Below, one piece after another: positions 8,258 to 17,081 of a stretch of 64,000 nt of DNA. This stretch comes from Halorubrum rubrum. GTDB lineage: Archaea; Halobacteriota; Halobacteria; Halobacteriales; Haloferacaceae. The stretch spans positions 1-64,000 of the forward strand of contig NZ_JANHDM010000015.1 of the NCBI RefSeq assembly GCF_024494685.1, read 5' to 3'. Made by a program: the position numbers and the translations under genes. Each line of letters opens with the position of its first letter. The first letter of the stretch is position 1. The notes under the pieces are model-generated. The model had not been told where the DNA came from. It did no database searches and saw only the letters and a list, made by a program, of their open reading frames with translations.

Positions 8258-8337
8258 GATCGACGTTCGGTCGGATCGACGTTCGGCCTGATCGACGTTC
8301 GGCCAGATCGACGTTCGGCCGGATCGACGCTCGGTCG
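8258..8337. repeat. Five tandem 16-bp repeats
   Basis: Five contiguous 16-bp units of GATCGACG(T/C)TCGG(T/C)C(G/T/A) lie in the gap upstream of the 8405 gene. Units differ only at one or two positions, mainly the last three. The block is neither spaced like CRISPR nor similar to the origin boxes. It could be a regulatory array or replication slippage. Confidence 0.75.
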
Positions 8338-8404
8338 TGCGGCGCGGTGCGTTCGCTCCGTTCGCGGGGGAAGTTTCATAGCGATGGAATCCGACGTGTC
8401 TCTC

Positions 8405-9283
8405 ATGTCAGACGAGCCGTACCGTGGACCTCGCTCGGCGCTCGAGGCCGCGGCCGAGAGGCGGGGGATCGACGACCCGAGCCCGGACGCGGGGCCACGG
8501 GTCGCGCGAGTCCCCGAGTCGCACGCCCACGACACCTTCGAAGTGGGCGGACTGGAGACGAAACGCGAGGAGACGCTGTTGCAGGCGGTGCTCGCCGACC
8601 ACGACGGGGTCAGCGCCGCCTCGGCGACCCAGCGCAACGGGACGGTCGGCGTCCATCACGATTCGTCCGTCTCGCGGGCCGACCTCAGGGAGCTACTGGA
8701 GTCGTACGACCTCGCGGTCGCTCCGGGGGACGAGGCGTTCGCGAGCCGTCGCGAGTCGCAGTTCGCCTCCGCCCGCGTCGCCGTCGCGGTGCTGTTCGGC
8801 CTCATGGTCGCGACGCCGTACGTCGCGGTGTTGTACCCAACCCGCCTCGAGTGGCTCTTTTATGACCCGGTCACCGTCGAGTACCTCCGGTCGATCCTCG
8901 ACTCGCGGGTGGCGACGCACTTCTTCGTCAACCTCGCCACGCTGTCGGGCGTCGCGTTCCTCGTCGCCTGCGGACCGGCGATCCGCAGGGGGGTCGCGGC
9001 GGCGACCGAGGGACGGGTCACTCGCGAACTCGCGTTCGTCGTCGGGATCTGTGCCGTCTTCGGCTACAGCACCCTCGCGGCGTTCACCGGCTTCGACGGG
9101 GCGGTCCACTACGACCTCGTCGCGTACGCGGTCGCGGGGGTCACGGTCTGGAACCACTTCGCGACCGAGGAGGCGTCCGTCGAGCGGCGCGCGACGGAAC
9201 CGGAGGTCGCAGCGAGCGGGACGGAGCAGGCTACGGATGCGGACGCCGACGACCGCGTCGCGCTGACTGACGGCGGGCGATAG
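8405..9283 (+). CDS. Four-TM membrane protein with N-terminal HMA-like region
   Basis: The 292-residue protein begins with a soluble ~100-residue region. Within it, residues ~45-105 (ETLLQAVLADHDGVSAASAT, VGVHHDSSVSRADLRELLES) resemble the ferredoxin-like fold of heavy-metal-associated domains but lack a CxxC. Four transmembrane segments follow (ARVAVAVLFGLMVATPYVAV, FFVNLATLSGVAFLVA, LAFVVGICAVFGYSTLAAF, YDLVAYAVAGVTVW) and a short acidic tail. The domain order recalls the front part of metal-transporting P-type ATPases, but no ATPase core is present. ATG 8405 or ATG 8384 could both be used. Function unknown. Confidence 0.7.
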   Translation: MSDEPYRGPRSALEAAAERRGIDDPSPDAGPRVARVPESHAHDTFEVGGLETKREETLLQAVLADHDGVSAASATQRNGTVGVHHDSSVSRADLRELLESYDLAVAPGDEAFASRRESQFASARVAVAVLFGLMVATPYVAVLYPTRLEWLFYDPVTVEYLRSILDSRVATHFFVNLATLSGVAFLVACGPAIRRGVAAATEGRVTRELAFVVGICAVFGYSTLAAFTGFDGAVHYDLVAYAVAGVTVWNHFATEEASVERRATEPEVAASGTEQATDADADDRVALTDGGR

Positions 9284-9301
9284 GTCGGGACGGTTCGGCT
9301 C

Positions 9302-9329
9302 CGTTCGTCCGGCTTCGTTCGTCCGGCTT
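9302..9329. repeat. 14-bp tandem duplication
   Basis: Two adjacent copies of CGTTCGTCCGGCTT plus a partial third (CGTTCGG) sit just after the stop of the membrane protein gene. This is one of several short tandem duplications between 8.2 and 9.8 kb. Confidence 0.6.
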
Positions 9330-9434
9330 CGTTCGGTTCCCTTGAAACCCTCCGCGAATGACCGGTTCTGATCCGGGTGCGGTCGATACGGGCATGGAGC
9401 TTTTCACGTGAGCCGAGTACCATACACAGCAAGG

Positions 9435-9623
9435 ATGGCCTCCGGATCTCGAGACCGATCGCCCGCACTCACCGTCTTCGGAATCCTCGTAGCTATCGTC
9501 GCGATCGCGGGAACGCAGTTCTTCGGATGGGAGTGGGAAACCGGGGGCCTCGTTCCGACGATCGTCGGCGTCGTCGTCGCCGGCATCGCCGTCGCAGTCG
9601 TCGTCAGGCGAGTCGTCGAGTGA
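9435..9623 (+). CDS. Small two-TM membrane protein
   Basis: The 62-residue ORF (start MASGSRDRSP) has two hydrophobic segments, ALTVFGILVAIVAIAGTQFF and LVPTIVGVVVAGIAVAVVV, separated by a short Gly/Trp loop, and ends with basic RRVVE. Composition and topology fit a real small membrane protein, but there are no motifs and the neighbours give no hint of function. The nine-codon longer frame is less likely because it starts inside the promoter region. Confidence 0.5.
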   Translation: MASGSRDRSPALTVFGILVAIVAIAGTQFFGWEWETGGLVPTIVGVVVAGIAVAVVVRRVVE

Positions 9624-9716
9624 AAACCGTGTTCCGTCGATATCCGCTTTGACCACCGGAGCCGTTCGCGCTCGTTTCTCGAACGTTCACGATGAGGTCG
9701 AGTGCGGGTCGTCTCG

Positions 9717-9758
9717 AACAGACGGCACTCCGCTACCAACAGACGGCACTCCGCTACC
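9717..9758. repeat. 21-bp perfect tandem duplication
   Basis: AACAGACGGCACTCCGCTACC occurs twice in direct succession (9717-9737, 9738-9758). The second copy overlaps the stop codon of the minus-strand gene at 9754-9957, so the duplication probably arose from its 3' end. Confidence 0.8.
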
Positions 9759-9957
9759 CGATGTACGCGTGGCCGACGACGGCGACGAGCAACGCGGCGA
9801 CGACGATCCACGCGAACGGCTCCGCGGCGAGCAGCGCGAACGGACGGAGTACGGACTCGTCGAACCCGAAGAGCAGGCCGGCGACGACCACCGCCGCGAC
9901 CACGGTCGACGCGACGACCGCAGAGATGCCGAAAAGCGCGGCGTCCGATGCGTCCAT
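9754..9957 (-). CDS. Small two-TM membrane protein
   Basis: The 67-residue protein (MDASDAALFG) has two long hydrophobic helices (ISAVVASTVVAAVVVAGLLF and PFAWIVVAALLVAVVGHAYI) joined by an acidic turn, a plausible helical hairpin. It lies downstream of, and on the same strand as, the PotABCD-like operon, 92 bp after potC, so it might be the last gene of that transcript. No known family recognised. Confidence 0.55.
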   Translation of the reverse strand: MDASDAALFGISAVVASTVVAAVVVAGLLFGFDESVLRPFALLAAEPFAWIVVAALLVAVVGHAYIG

Positions 9958-10048
9958 ACCCGTTCTGTGGCGGCGAAGGCCAAAAACGTCCCGTCACCGC
10001 ACCGCCATGGGGCGGGTTCCGCGCCGCGTCCGCGATACGCGATCAGCG

Positions 10049-10882
10049 TCAGCGACGCGCGATCAGGTCGACGCGCGTGAGCGAGACGGCCGCGAGCACC
10101 ATCGACACCGCCACCGCGAGAAAGACCACGCTGATGACGTTCACCTCCGGCGTCACGTTGTACCGGATCTGGTTCCAGATGTACACCGGCAGCGTCGGAT
10201 CTCCGGACCCCTTCACGAAGTAGGTGTAGACGAACTCGTTAAACGAGAGGGTGAACGCGAGCAGGCCGCCCGCGACGATCCCCGGAAAGACGTTCGGCAG
10301 GGTGACCTGCCGGAAGGTCTCGAACTCGTCGGCCCCGAGGTCCTTCGAGGCCTCCTCGAGACGCCTGTCGAAGGACATGAACGTCGGGAGGATGACCAGC
10401 GTCGCGAACGGGATCGTCCGGATCACGTGGGCGATCACCACCGACACGTAGTCGGGAAGCCCGAGCGTGCCGTTGAAGAACAACACCATGGCGATCCCGG
10501 TCACCACGAGCGGGACGATGATCGGCAGCGTCGCGAGCAGCTGGAGCCAGCTCCGTCCGGGAAAGACGTACCGGTCGACGGCGTACGCGATCATCGTCGA
10601 CAGCGCGACCGAGATCCCCGTCGCGGGGATCGAGATGGTCAGCGTCGTGACGATGGCGTCGAGCGCGGCGTCGTTCGAGAGGAAGACCCTGTACCACCGG
10701 AGCGTGAGCTGGTCCGGCGGGAACGATAACACGCCGCCGTCCGCGAACGACATGAACACGAGCACGGCGATCGGCAGCCAGAGGAACGCGAGCACCGCGA
10801 CGATCACGACCGTGGCCATGCGCGAGGCGTGCGCCTGCGCGAACCGCTCGAACGGGGCCGTGACCCGATCGACCGCGCTCAC
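10049..10882 (-). CDS. potC: ABC transporter permease, PotC-like
   Basis: This inner-membrane subunit belongs to a spermidine/putrescine-type importer. The 277-residue protein has six hydrophobic segments and the cytoplasmic EAA loop that contacts the ATPase (EEASKDLGADEFETFRQVTL then PNVFPGI). Its start overlaps the potB stop by four bases (ATGA), so the two are translationally coupled. It is the last subunit of the operon potD-potA-potB-potC. The PotABCD superfamily also carries other small cations, thiamine and opine-like compounds, so polyamine as substrate is only a family-level guess. Confidence 0.92.
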   Translation of the reverse strand: MSAVDRVTAPFERFAQAHASRMATVVIVAVLAFLWLPIAVLVFMSFADGGVLSFPPDQLTLRWYRVFLSNDAALDAIVTTLTISIPATGISVALSTMIAYAVDRYVFPGRSWLQLLATLPIIVPLVVTGIAMVLFFNGTLGLPDYVSVVIAHVIRTIPFATLVILPTFMSFDRRLEEASKDLGADEFETFRQVTLPNVFPGIVAGGLLAFTLSFNEFVYTYFVKGSGDPTLPVYIWNQIRYNVTPEVNVISVVFLAVAVSMVLAAVSLTRVDLIARR

Positions 10883-11868
10883 GACGTCTCACCCCCGGCT
10901 CCGAAGAGACCGCCGCCCAGCCGCGTCGCGAGCACCAGAAGCACCACCACGACGACCGAGATCACGATCCCGATGGCCGCGCCGAACGGCCAGTTGAAGG
11001 CGCTCTTGAACTGGTTTTCGATCACCATCCCGATCATGATGTTGTTCGTCCCTCCGAGCAACCGCGGCGTGATGAACGACCCGAACGTCGGGATGAACAC
11101 CAACACGATCCCGGTGATCACGCCGTTTATCGTCATCGGCAGCGTGACCGAGAGGAACGTCCGGATCGGTCCCGCACCGAGGTCCTTCGACGCCTCGATG
11201 AGGTCGCCATCGAGGTTCGTCAACGAGGCGTAAAACGGCAACACCGCGAGCGGTAGCCAGACGTACGTGAACCCGATGAGCACGGCGGTGTCGGTGTACA
11301 AAAGCGAGAGCGCCGGCAGCCCGGCGAGGTTCAGGGTCGAGTCCAAGACGCCGTCGCTCTGGAGGATGTTGATCCACGCGTACATCCGGATGATGTAGCT
11401 GGTCCAGAACGGCAGGATGACGAGGAGGAGAAGCAGCGTCGTCCGCCGCGAGAACCGGACGATGCTGTACGCTAATCCGTACCCGACGCCCGCGACGATC
11501 GCGGTCACCTGAACGCTGATCAGGAACGTCCGCCAGACGACCGTGAGGTACGTCTCCGAGGTGAGGAAGCCGGTGTAGTTACGTAGCGTCCAGGCCCCGC
11601 CGATCCGGTCGGCCTGAAACGAGACGACGAGCATCGCGAGAAGCGGGATCGCGAAGAAGAACAGCAGGATCCCGTAGGGCGGCCCGGCGATCGAGAGCGT
11701 CCGGAGTCTCGGGCGTTCACGGAGGAAGGTCGTGAGGTCGCTCACGCGGCCGTCGACGCCGGACGCGGTCCCGCCGTCCGTGGCGACCTCGCGGTCGGTC
11801 CCGGCGACCGTCTCCCCGTCGCCGGATGGGGAGACGCGCTCGTCGTCGGAACGCGGCGACTCCGCCAT
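10879..11868 (-). CDS. potB: ABC transporter permease, PotB-like
   Basis: This is the second membrane subunit of the importer. The 329-residue protein has a ~65-residue acidic, hydrophilic N-terminal extension (MAESPRSDDERVSPSGDGET...), six TM segments and an EAA loop (EASKDLGAGPIRTFLSVTL). The ATG at 11868 is used because it forms a TAATG stop-start overlap with potA; the longer frame to 12009 is an out-of-frame reading of potA. The N-terminal extension is unusual for PotB and may be a haloarchaeal addition on the cytoplasmic side. Confidence 0.92.
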   Translation of the reverse strand: MAESPRSDDERVSPSGDGETVAGTDREVATDGGTASGVDGRVSDLTTFLRERPRLRTLSIAGPPYGILLFFFAIPLLAMLVVSFQADRIGGAWTLRNYTGFLTSETYLTVVWRTFLISVQVTAIVAGVGYGLAYSIVRFSRRTTLLLLLVILPFWTSYIIRMYAWINILQSDGVLDSTLNLAGLPALSLLYTDTAVLIGFTYVWLPLAVLPFYASLTNLDGDLIEASKDLGAGPIRTFLSVTLPMTINGVITGIVLVFIPTFGSFITPRLLGGTNNIMIGMVIENQFKSAFNWPFGAAIGIVISVVVVVLLVLATRLGGGLFGAGGETS

Positions 11869-13001
11869 TAGGACCCTCCGTCGCGGTCGTCCGCGGGCTC
11901 CTCGCCGTCGCGGCGGTAGACGTGGACGTCCGCCGCGTCCCACGCGACCGTAACGCGATCGTCGACGTCGAAGGCGGCGGACCTGACCTCGGCTGACAGG
12001 CGACCCCACCGGTCCGTCTCGATCCCGTACTGCGAGTCGCTCCCTTGGTAGCTCCGGCTCCGAACGACCCCGGTCGTCGAGAATTCACCGGCAACGAGCG
12101 CGTCGCCGGCGGAATCGTCGACGTCGGTCGGTTCGACGCGCACCTGGAACGGCCGGATACAGACGTCGACCGCGTCGTCGACCGCGAGGTCCTCGACCGC
12201 GGCGTCCCGCGGGATCGACACCTCACCGCCGTCGACGTCGAGACCGATCGTCCCGTCGTCGACGGCGGTGACGCGCCCCTCCACGGCGTTGACGTCGCCG
12301 ATGAAGTCCGCGACGAACCGGCTCGCGGGTTCCTCGTACAGCTCCTCCACCGTCCCGACCTGTTGGATCTCGCCGTCGTCGAGGACGACGAGCCGGTCGG
12401 AGACCGCGAGCGCGACCTCCTGGTCGTGGGTGACGTAGAGGAAGGTCGTCTCCGTCTCGACCTGGATGCGCTGGAGTTCGCTTTGCATGTGCTGGCGGAG
12501 CTTGCGGTCGAGCGAGGAGAGCGGCTCGTCGAACAACACGAGCGCCGGCTCGTTGACGAGCGCGCGGGCCAGCGCGACCCGCTGTTGTTCCCCGCCGGAG
12601 AGCTCCGTGGGGGTGCGGTCGCCGTACCCTTCCAGGCGAACCATCTCCAGCATGCGCTCCGTCCGTTCACGGCGCTCGTCCGCCGGGACGCCGGACTGCT
12701 TCAGACCGTAGCCGATGTTCTCCGCGACCGTGAGATGCGGGAACAGCGCGAGGTCCTGAAACACCATGTTCACGTCGCGCTCGAACGGCGGCGATCCGAC
12801 GATCTCGACGTCGTCGAGGGCGATCTCTCCCTCCGTGGGCTCCTCGAACCCCGCGACCATCCGGAGCACCGTCGACTTCCCGGACCCGCTGGGGCCGAGA
12901 ATGGAGACGAACTCGCCGTCCGCCACGTCGAAGTCCACGTCGTCGACGGCGACCAGGTCGCCGAACTCCTTCGTCAGCCCGCGGACGCGCAGCAGCGACA
13001 T
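11868..13001 (-). CDS. potA: ABC transporter ATP-binding protein, PotA-like
   Basis: The ATPase of the importer has 377 residues: an N-terminal nucleotide-binding domain with Walker A (GPSGSGKST, ~residue 36), signature LSGGEQQRVALARAL, Walker B VLFDEPLSSLD and the switch His (YVTHDQ). A C-terminal TOBE-type regulatory domain (~240-350) follows. It begins one base after the potD stop codon and overlaps potB, so all four genes form one tight unit. The length and TOBE domain are typical of PotA/FbpC/MalK relatives. Confidence 0.94.
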   Translation of the reverse strand: MSLLRVRGLTKEFGDLVAVDDVDFDVADGEFVSILGPSGSGKSTVLRMVAGFEEPTEGEIALDDVEIVGSPPFERDVNMVFQDLALFPHLTVAENIGYGLKQSGVPADERRERTERMLEMVRLEGYGDRTPTELSGGEQQRVALARALVNEPALVLFDEPLSSLDRKLRQHMQSELQRIQVETETTFLYVTHDQEVALAVSDRLVVLDDGEIQQVGTVEELYEEPASRFVADFIGDVNAVEGRVTAVDDGTIGLDVDGGEVSIPRDAAVEDLAVDDAVDVCIRPFQVRVEPTDVDDSAGDALVAGEFSTTGVVRSRSYQGSDSQYGIETDRWGRLSAEVRSAAFDVDDRVTVAWDAADVHVYRRDGEEPADDRDGGS

Positions 13002-13002
13002 T

Positions 13003-14124
13003 CTAGGCGGCCTTGACCGCCGTCCAGATCTCGTCGTATCGCGAGCGGACCTCGTCGGAGAGGGTCTCGGAGAAGACGAGATCCCACTCGTCGGGCCAGT
13101 TCGTGAACTCGGCGTCCTCCTCGGAGAGCTCGTCGCTGATGTCGACGGCGGGCTGGTACCCCATCGTCTCGAACAGCTGTGCCGCGTTCTCCGTCTCGCT
13201 GGCCCAGTTGGTGAACTGGAGGCTCGCGATCGGGTTCGGCGCGCCCTTCGGAATGACGAAGAGGTCGCTCGTGTACATCGCCCCCTCCTGGGGCGCGGTG
13301 TAGTGGACCGGCGCGTCCTCCTGGAACCGGGCCGTGTACGTCCGCCCCATCGTGAGCGGGCCGGCCACGACGTCCTCGTTGACGAAGAGGCTCATCCCCT
13401 GCTGGTAGTCGCCCCAGTAGGTCTGAAGCAAGGGCTTCTGCTGGATCAGGACCTCCTCGATCTCGTCGTAGTCGTCGGGCTGGATCGGGTCCTGTCCGGT
13501 GTACAGCGCGGCGATCTGACAGGAGACGGTCGCGTTGTCCCACATACAGAGGTCCCCCTCGTGTTCCTCGTCCCAGAGGACGCCCCAGGAGTCGGGTGCC
13601 GAGTCGAAGTACTCGTCGTTGTACGTGAGCGGGTACAACACCAGCGACTCCGGGACTCCGTACACCGACCCGTCCTGCTGGTAGGAGCTCGCCTCCTTGA
13701 TCCGGTCCGTGATGTTGTCCCAGGCGGGCATGACGTCGACCGGGATCTCGTGGAGGAAGTCGTTCTCGATGGAGCGTTCGACCCAGTTCGTCGTGGCGGC
13801 GATGTTGTCGATCTCGTCGTTGCCGGCCTGGAGCTGGGAGTACCACTGGTCCGCCGAGGAGTATCCGGAGTTGCTCACGTCCACGTCGAACTCCTCGCCG
13901 AAGGCGTCGATCGCGTACTCCGCCCAGGAGTCGTACCAGTTCCACAGGTTCAGGTTCGACTCGAGGTCCTCGGGCGGCCACTCCGTGACGTCCATCGGAA
14001 CCCGGTCGCCCCCGCCGCCCCCGCCGCCGAGACAGCCGGCGGCGGCCGCGGCACCCGTCGTCACCGCGCCCTGAAGGAAGCGGCGGCGCTTCAGACTCGT
14101 CGACCCGTCGGTCACTTTACGCAT
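13003..14124 (-). CDS. potD: Extracellular solute-binding lipoprotein, PotD-like
   Basis: This substrate-binding component has 373 residues. Its N-terminus carries a Tat-type motif (SLKRRRFLQGA) and a lipobox ending in AAAAAGC, followed by a Gly-rich spacer, so it is a Tat-exported lipoprotein on the outer face. The body (NLNLWNWYDSW, GMSLFVNEDVVAGPLTMGRT, VIPKGAPNPIASLQFTNWAS) matches type-2 periplasmic binding proteins of the PotD/PotF class. It is the first gene of the operon; the promoter must lie in 14125-14356, shared with the divergent aminotransferase gene. Confidence 0.92.
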   Translation of the reverse strand: MRKVTDGSTSLKRRRFLQGAVTTGAAAAAGCLGGGGGGGDRVPMDVTEWPPEDLESNLNLWNWYDSWAEYAIDAFGEEFDVDVSNSGYSSADQWYSQLQAGNDEIDNIAATTNWVERSIENDFLHEIPVDVMPAWDNITDRIKEASSYQQDGSVYGVPESLVLYPLTYNDEYFDSAPDSWGVLWDEEHEGDLCMWDNATVSCQIAALYTGQDPIQPDDYDEIEEVLIQQKPLLQTYWGDYQQGMSLFVNEDVVAGPLTMGRTYTARFQEDAPVHYTAPQEGAMYTSDLFVIPKGAPNPIASLQFTNWASETENAAQLFETMGYQPAVDISDELSEEDAEFTNWPDEWDLVFSETLSDEVRSRYDEIWTAVKAA

Positions 14125-14356
14125 GCCGTCCCTCCGTCGTACGATCCGTCATCGGAGCTCGAAACTCGTGAGCCATCACGTGCGACAAACCACGATCCTC
14201 CGTGATAAGGGTATCGAGGACGAGAGTCGATCACACGCCGTCGGCGGTCGTCGAGCGGCGAAAGACGACTACGGTGTCTGTCGATCCGAATCATCGATCA
14301 CGGGGGTCGGTTCCGAAACCGCGTCCGTTTTGCTGGTCGCCTCGGTAGCGGGGTGT

Positions 14357-15526
14357 ATGACCTTCGAGAACGCGTTCGGTCGGTCGCTCGGGAGCCGCCG
14401 CGTCGGCGGGATGAACGAGTCGGTCATCCGGGAGATGACTCGTGAGGCCCACCGTCACGAGGCGATCAACCTCTCGCAGGGGATCCCGGACGAGGACGAG
14501 ACGCCGCCGTCGGTCAAACGGGCGGCGAGGGAGGCGATCGACACGGACAGCCAGTACACCATCACCTGGGGACTCCCCGCGCTCCGGGAGGCGGTCGCCG
14601 ACCGCTACGCCGACTGGAAGGGGATCGAGTACGACCCGGAGACGGAGGTCACGATCACGAGCGGGACGAGCGAGGGGCTCATGTCCGCGCTCTTGGCGCT
14701 GTGTGACCCCGGCGACGGCGTCGTCTACTTCGAGCCGACCTACGAGAGCTACATCCCCGGCGTCCAGTTCGCCGAGGGGACCCCCGTCCCGATCGACATC
14801 ACCGACGGGCTGGCCGTCGAGGCGGACGCGCTCCGTTCGGCGGCCGCCGGCGCGTCGATCCTGATCTTGAACCACCCGCACAACCCCACCGGGAAGGTGT
14901 TCACGCCGGACGAGCTCGAGCTGATCGCGGAGGTCGCCGTCGAGGAGGACCTGATCGTGATTACCGACGAGATCTACGAGCACATCGTCTACGCGGACCA
15001 CTACCGCAGCCCGGTGACCGTCGACGGGCTCGCCGAGCGCACCGTCGTCTGTACGGGGATGTCGAAGACGTACTCCGTCACCGGGTGGCGCGTCGGGTTC
15101 GTGCTCGCGCCCGAGCCGCTCTCGGCGGAGCTGCGGAAGTTCCACGACTACACGAGCATCTGCGCGCCGACGCCGTTCCAGCACGCCGGCGTCGAGGCGC
15201 TCTCGTTGCCCGAGAGCTACTACACGGACCTGTCCGACTCCTACGAGCGCCGACGCGAGCAGCTGTACGACGGCCTCCGGTCGGTCGGGCTCGACCCCGT
15301 CAAACCCGACGGAGCCTACTACATGCTGACGCGCTATCCGACCGACGAGGACGACACGGAGTTCTGCTTCCGGCTCATCCGCGAGGCGGGCGTCGCAGCG
15401 GTCCCCGGAAGCAGCTTCTACACCGACGAGGGCGAGGAGTGGGTCCGGTTCACCTTCTCGCGGAACGAGGAGACGATCGACCGCGCGATCGACCGCCTCG
15501 ACGAGAGCCGGTTCTGGGAGGCGTAG
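14357..15526 (+). CDS. PLP-dependent aminotransferase, class I/II
   Basis: The 389-residue fold-type I aminotransferase of the AspC/ArAT-like family swaps an amino group between an amino acid or amine and a 2-oxo acid. Visible motifs: N-terminal substrate loop (INLSQGIPDEDETPP), NPHNPTGKVF with the Asn near residue 175, ITDEIYEHIVY (Asp binds the pyridine nitrogen), the Schiff-base Lys in GMSKTYSVTGWRVGF, and a C-terminal Arg in EWVRFTFSR. ATG 14357 is used; the frame extends 78 codons upstream into the divergent promoter region without family similarity. Divergence from the Pot-like operon suggests it may act on the imported compound (inference). Confidence 0.92.
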   Translation: MTFENAFGRSLGSRRVGGMNESVIREMTREAHRHEAINLSQGIPDEDETPPSVKRAAREAIDTDSQYTITWGLPALREAVADRYADWKGIEYDPETEVTITSGTSEGLMSALLALCDPGDGVVYFEPTYESYIPGVQFAEGTPVPIDITDGLAVEADALRSAAAGASILILNHPHNPTGKVFTPDELELIAEVAVEEDLIVITDEIYEHIVYADHYRSPVTVDGLAERTVVCTGMSKTYSVTGWRVGFVLAPEPLSAELRKFHDYTSICAPTPFQHAGVEALSLPESYYTDLSDSYERRREQLYDGLRSVGLDPVKPDGAYYMLTRYPTDEDDTEFCFRLIREAGVAAVPGSSFYTDEGEEWVRFTFSRNEETIDRAIDRLDESRFWEA

Positions 15527-15693
15527 GGTCGTTCGTTCGGGAACCATGGTGGTTTCGTTGAAAAGAACCGATCGAAAGCGGAACGAAACGTGTCTCCTCC
15601 AGAGACCTTCAGAGCTCAACCACAAGGTGGCTCGGTTTGATGACGCCACCACCCCGCCGCTACCTTTTTGCCCGTCACCCGCCAGCCTCCCGC

Positions 15694-17070
15694 ATGACCG
15701 ACGCGTCGTTCCTTCGCTCGATTCTCTCGCCGGACCAGGTGTCGACGACGGACGCCGACCGCGATCACCACGGCACCGACTGGGGCACGTCGCCCGAGTC
15801 GGCGTCGCCGCCAGACGTCGTCGCCTGGCCGGAGTCGACCGAGGAGGTCTCGGCGGTGCTCGCGGCCGCGACCGAGCGGGGGATTCCGGTCACGCCCTTC
15901 GCCGCGGGCACGGGGATCGAAGGCAACGCGGTCCCGGCTCACGGCGGGATCAGCCTCGATCTGACCCGGATGGACGCCGTACTCGACGTCCGGCCGGACG
16001 ACCGCCAGATCGACGTCGAGCCCGGCGTCATCGGTTCCGACGTCGACGAGGCGGTCGCCGCCCACGGGCTCTTCTTCCCGCCGCTCCCGACCTCCGGTGA
16101 CATGGCGACGATCGGCGGGATGATCGCGACGAACGCCAGCGGGAAACGGACCGTCAAGTACGGGAAGGTGGGCGACTGGGTGCGCGAGATCGAGGTCGTC
16201 CTCGCGGATGGCTCCGTGCTCACGGCCGGGACGCGCGCCGAGAAGACCTCCTCGGGGTACGACCTCCGGGACCTGATCGTCGGCAGCGAGGGCACCCTCG
16301 GGGTCGTGACGCGCGCGACGCTCGCGCTCGCCGGCAGACCCGAGCGGACGCGCGTCGGGCGGGCGACGTTCGGGACGCTCGACGACGCCACCGCGGCCGC
16401 CGCGGACCTCGTCTCCTCGGGCGTCGACGTCAGCGCCGTGGAGCTGGTCGACGAGCTGAGCGCCCGGATGGTCAACGACTACGTCGGCTCCGATCTGCCC
16501 GAGGGGCCGACGCTCTTCTTGGAGTTCCAGGCCGACCACGGCCTCGAGCGGGAGGTGGAGTTCTGCCGGGCGATACTCGACGCGCACGACCCGGTCGCGG
16601 TCCTGCTCGACGGCGAGACCGACCCCGAGGAGGTCTGGAAGCCCCGCCACGAGCTGGCGGACGCGGTCCGGGCGTACTACCCCGACCTGGAGTCGCTTCA
16701 CGCCGGCGACGTCGCGGTGCCGATCGGCTCCTTCTCGAGTATCGTCTCGCACGTCCACGCGGTGGCCGACGACCACGACGTGCCGATCCCGACGTTCGGG
16801 CACTCCGGCGACGGCAACGTCCACTTCGACGTGCTCGTCGACCCCGACGAGGAGGGGGCCGTCGCCGAGGCCCACGAGATCTACGAGTCGATCGTCACGG
16901 AGGCGATCGCCCTCGGCGGGACCGCCACCGGCGAGCACGGGATCGGGCAGGGGAAACGCGAGTTCCTGCCGGTCGAACACGGCGAGACCGGCGTCGCGGC
17001 GATGCGGTCGATCAAGGAGGCGCTCGACCCCCACGGGACGCTCAATCCGGGGAAGGTCTTTCCGGAGTAG
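15694..17070 (+). CDS. FAD-binding oxidase, GlcD/D-lactate dehydrogenase type
   Basis: The 458-residue flavoprotein oxidises 2-hydroxy acids such as glycolate or D-lactate. It has an N-terminal PCMH-type FAD domain (WPESTEEVSAVLAAATERGI, PVTPFAAGTGIEGNAVP, GGMIATNASGKRTVKYGKVG, SEGTLGVVTRATL) and a C-terminal FAD-oxidase cap (FGHSGDGNVHFDVLV, GGTATGEHGIGQGKREFL, ALDPHGTLNPGKVF). These are diagnostic for the GlcD/LDHD family. It has no fused Fe-S domain, so partner subunits or a quinone acceptor would be needed. ATG at 15694 chosen; a 19-codon extension is not conserved in type. It is a single gene, convergent with the next. Confidence 0.93.
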   Translation: MTDASFLRSILSPDQVSTTDADRDHHGTDWGTSPESASPPDVVAWPESTEEVSAVLAAATERGIPVTPFAAGTGIEGNAVPAHGGISLDLTRMDAVLDVRPDDRQIDVEPGVIGSDVDEAVAAHGLFFPPLPTSGDMATIGGMIATNASGKRTVKYGKVGDWVREIEVVLADGSVLTAGTRAEKTSSGYDLRDLIVGSEGTLGVVTRATLALAGRPERTRVGRATFGTLDDATAAAADLVSSGVDVSAVELVDELSARMVNDYVGSDLPEGPTLFLEFQADHGLEREVEFCRAILDAHDPVAVLLDGETDPEEVWKPRHELADAVRAYYPDLESLHAGDVAVPIGSFSSIVSHVHAVADDHDVPIPTFGHSGDGNVHFDVLVDPDEEGAVAEAHEIYESIVTEAIALGGTATGEHGIGQGKREFLPVEHGETGVAAMRSIKEALDPHGTLNPGKVFPE

Positions 17071-17081
17071 GGGGAAGGCCC

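Noticed and set aside
8258-8337. Origin-type iterons or CRISPR
   Set aside because: No spacers, and no similarity to the origin boxes at 2.7-4.0 kb; treated as a plain tandem repeat.
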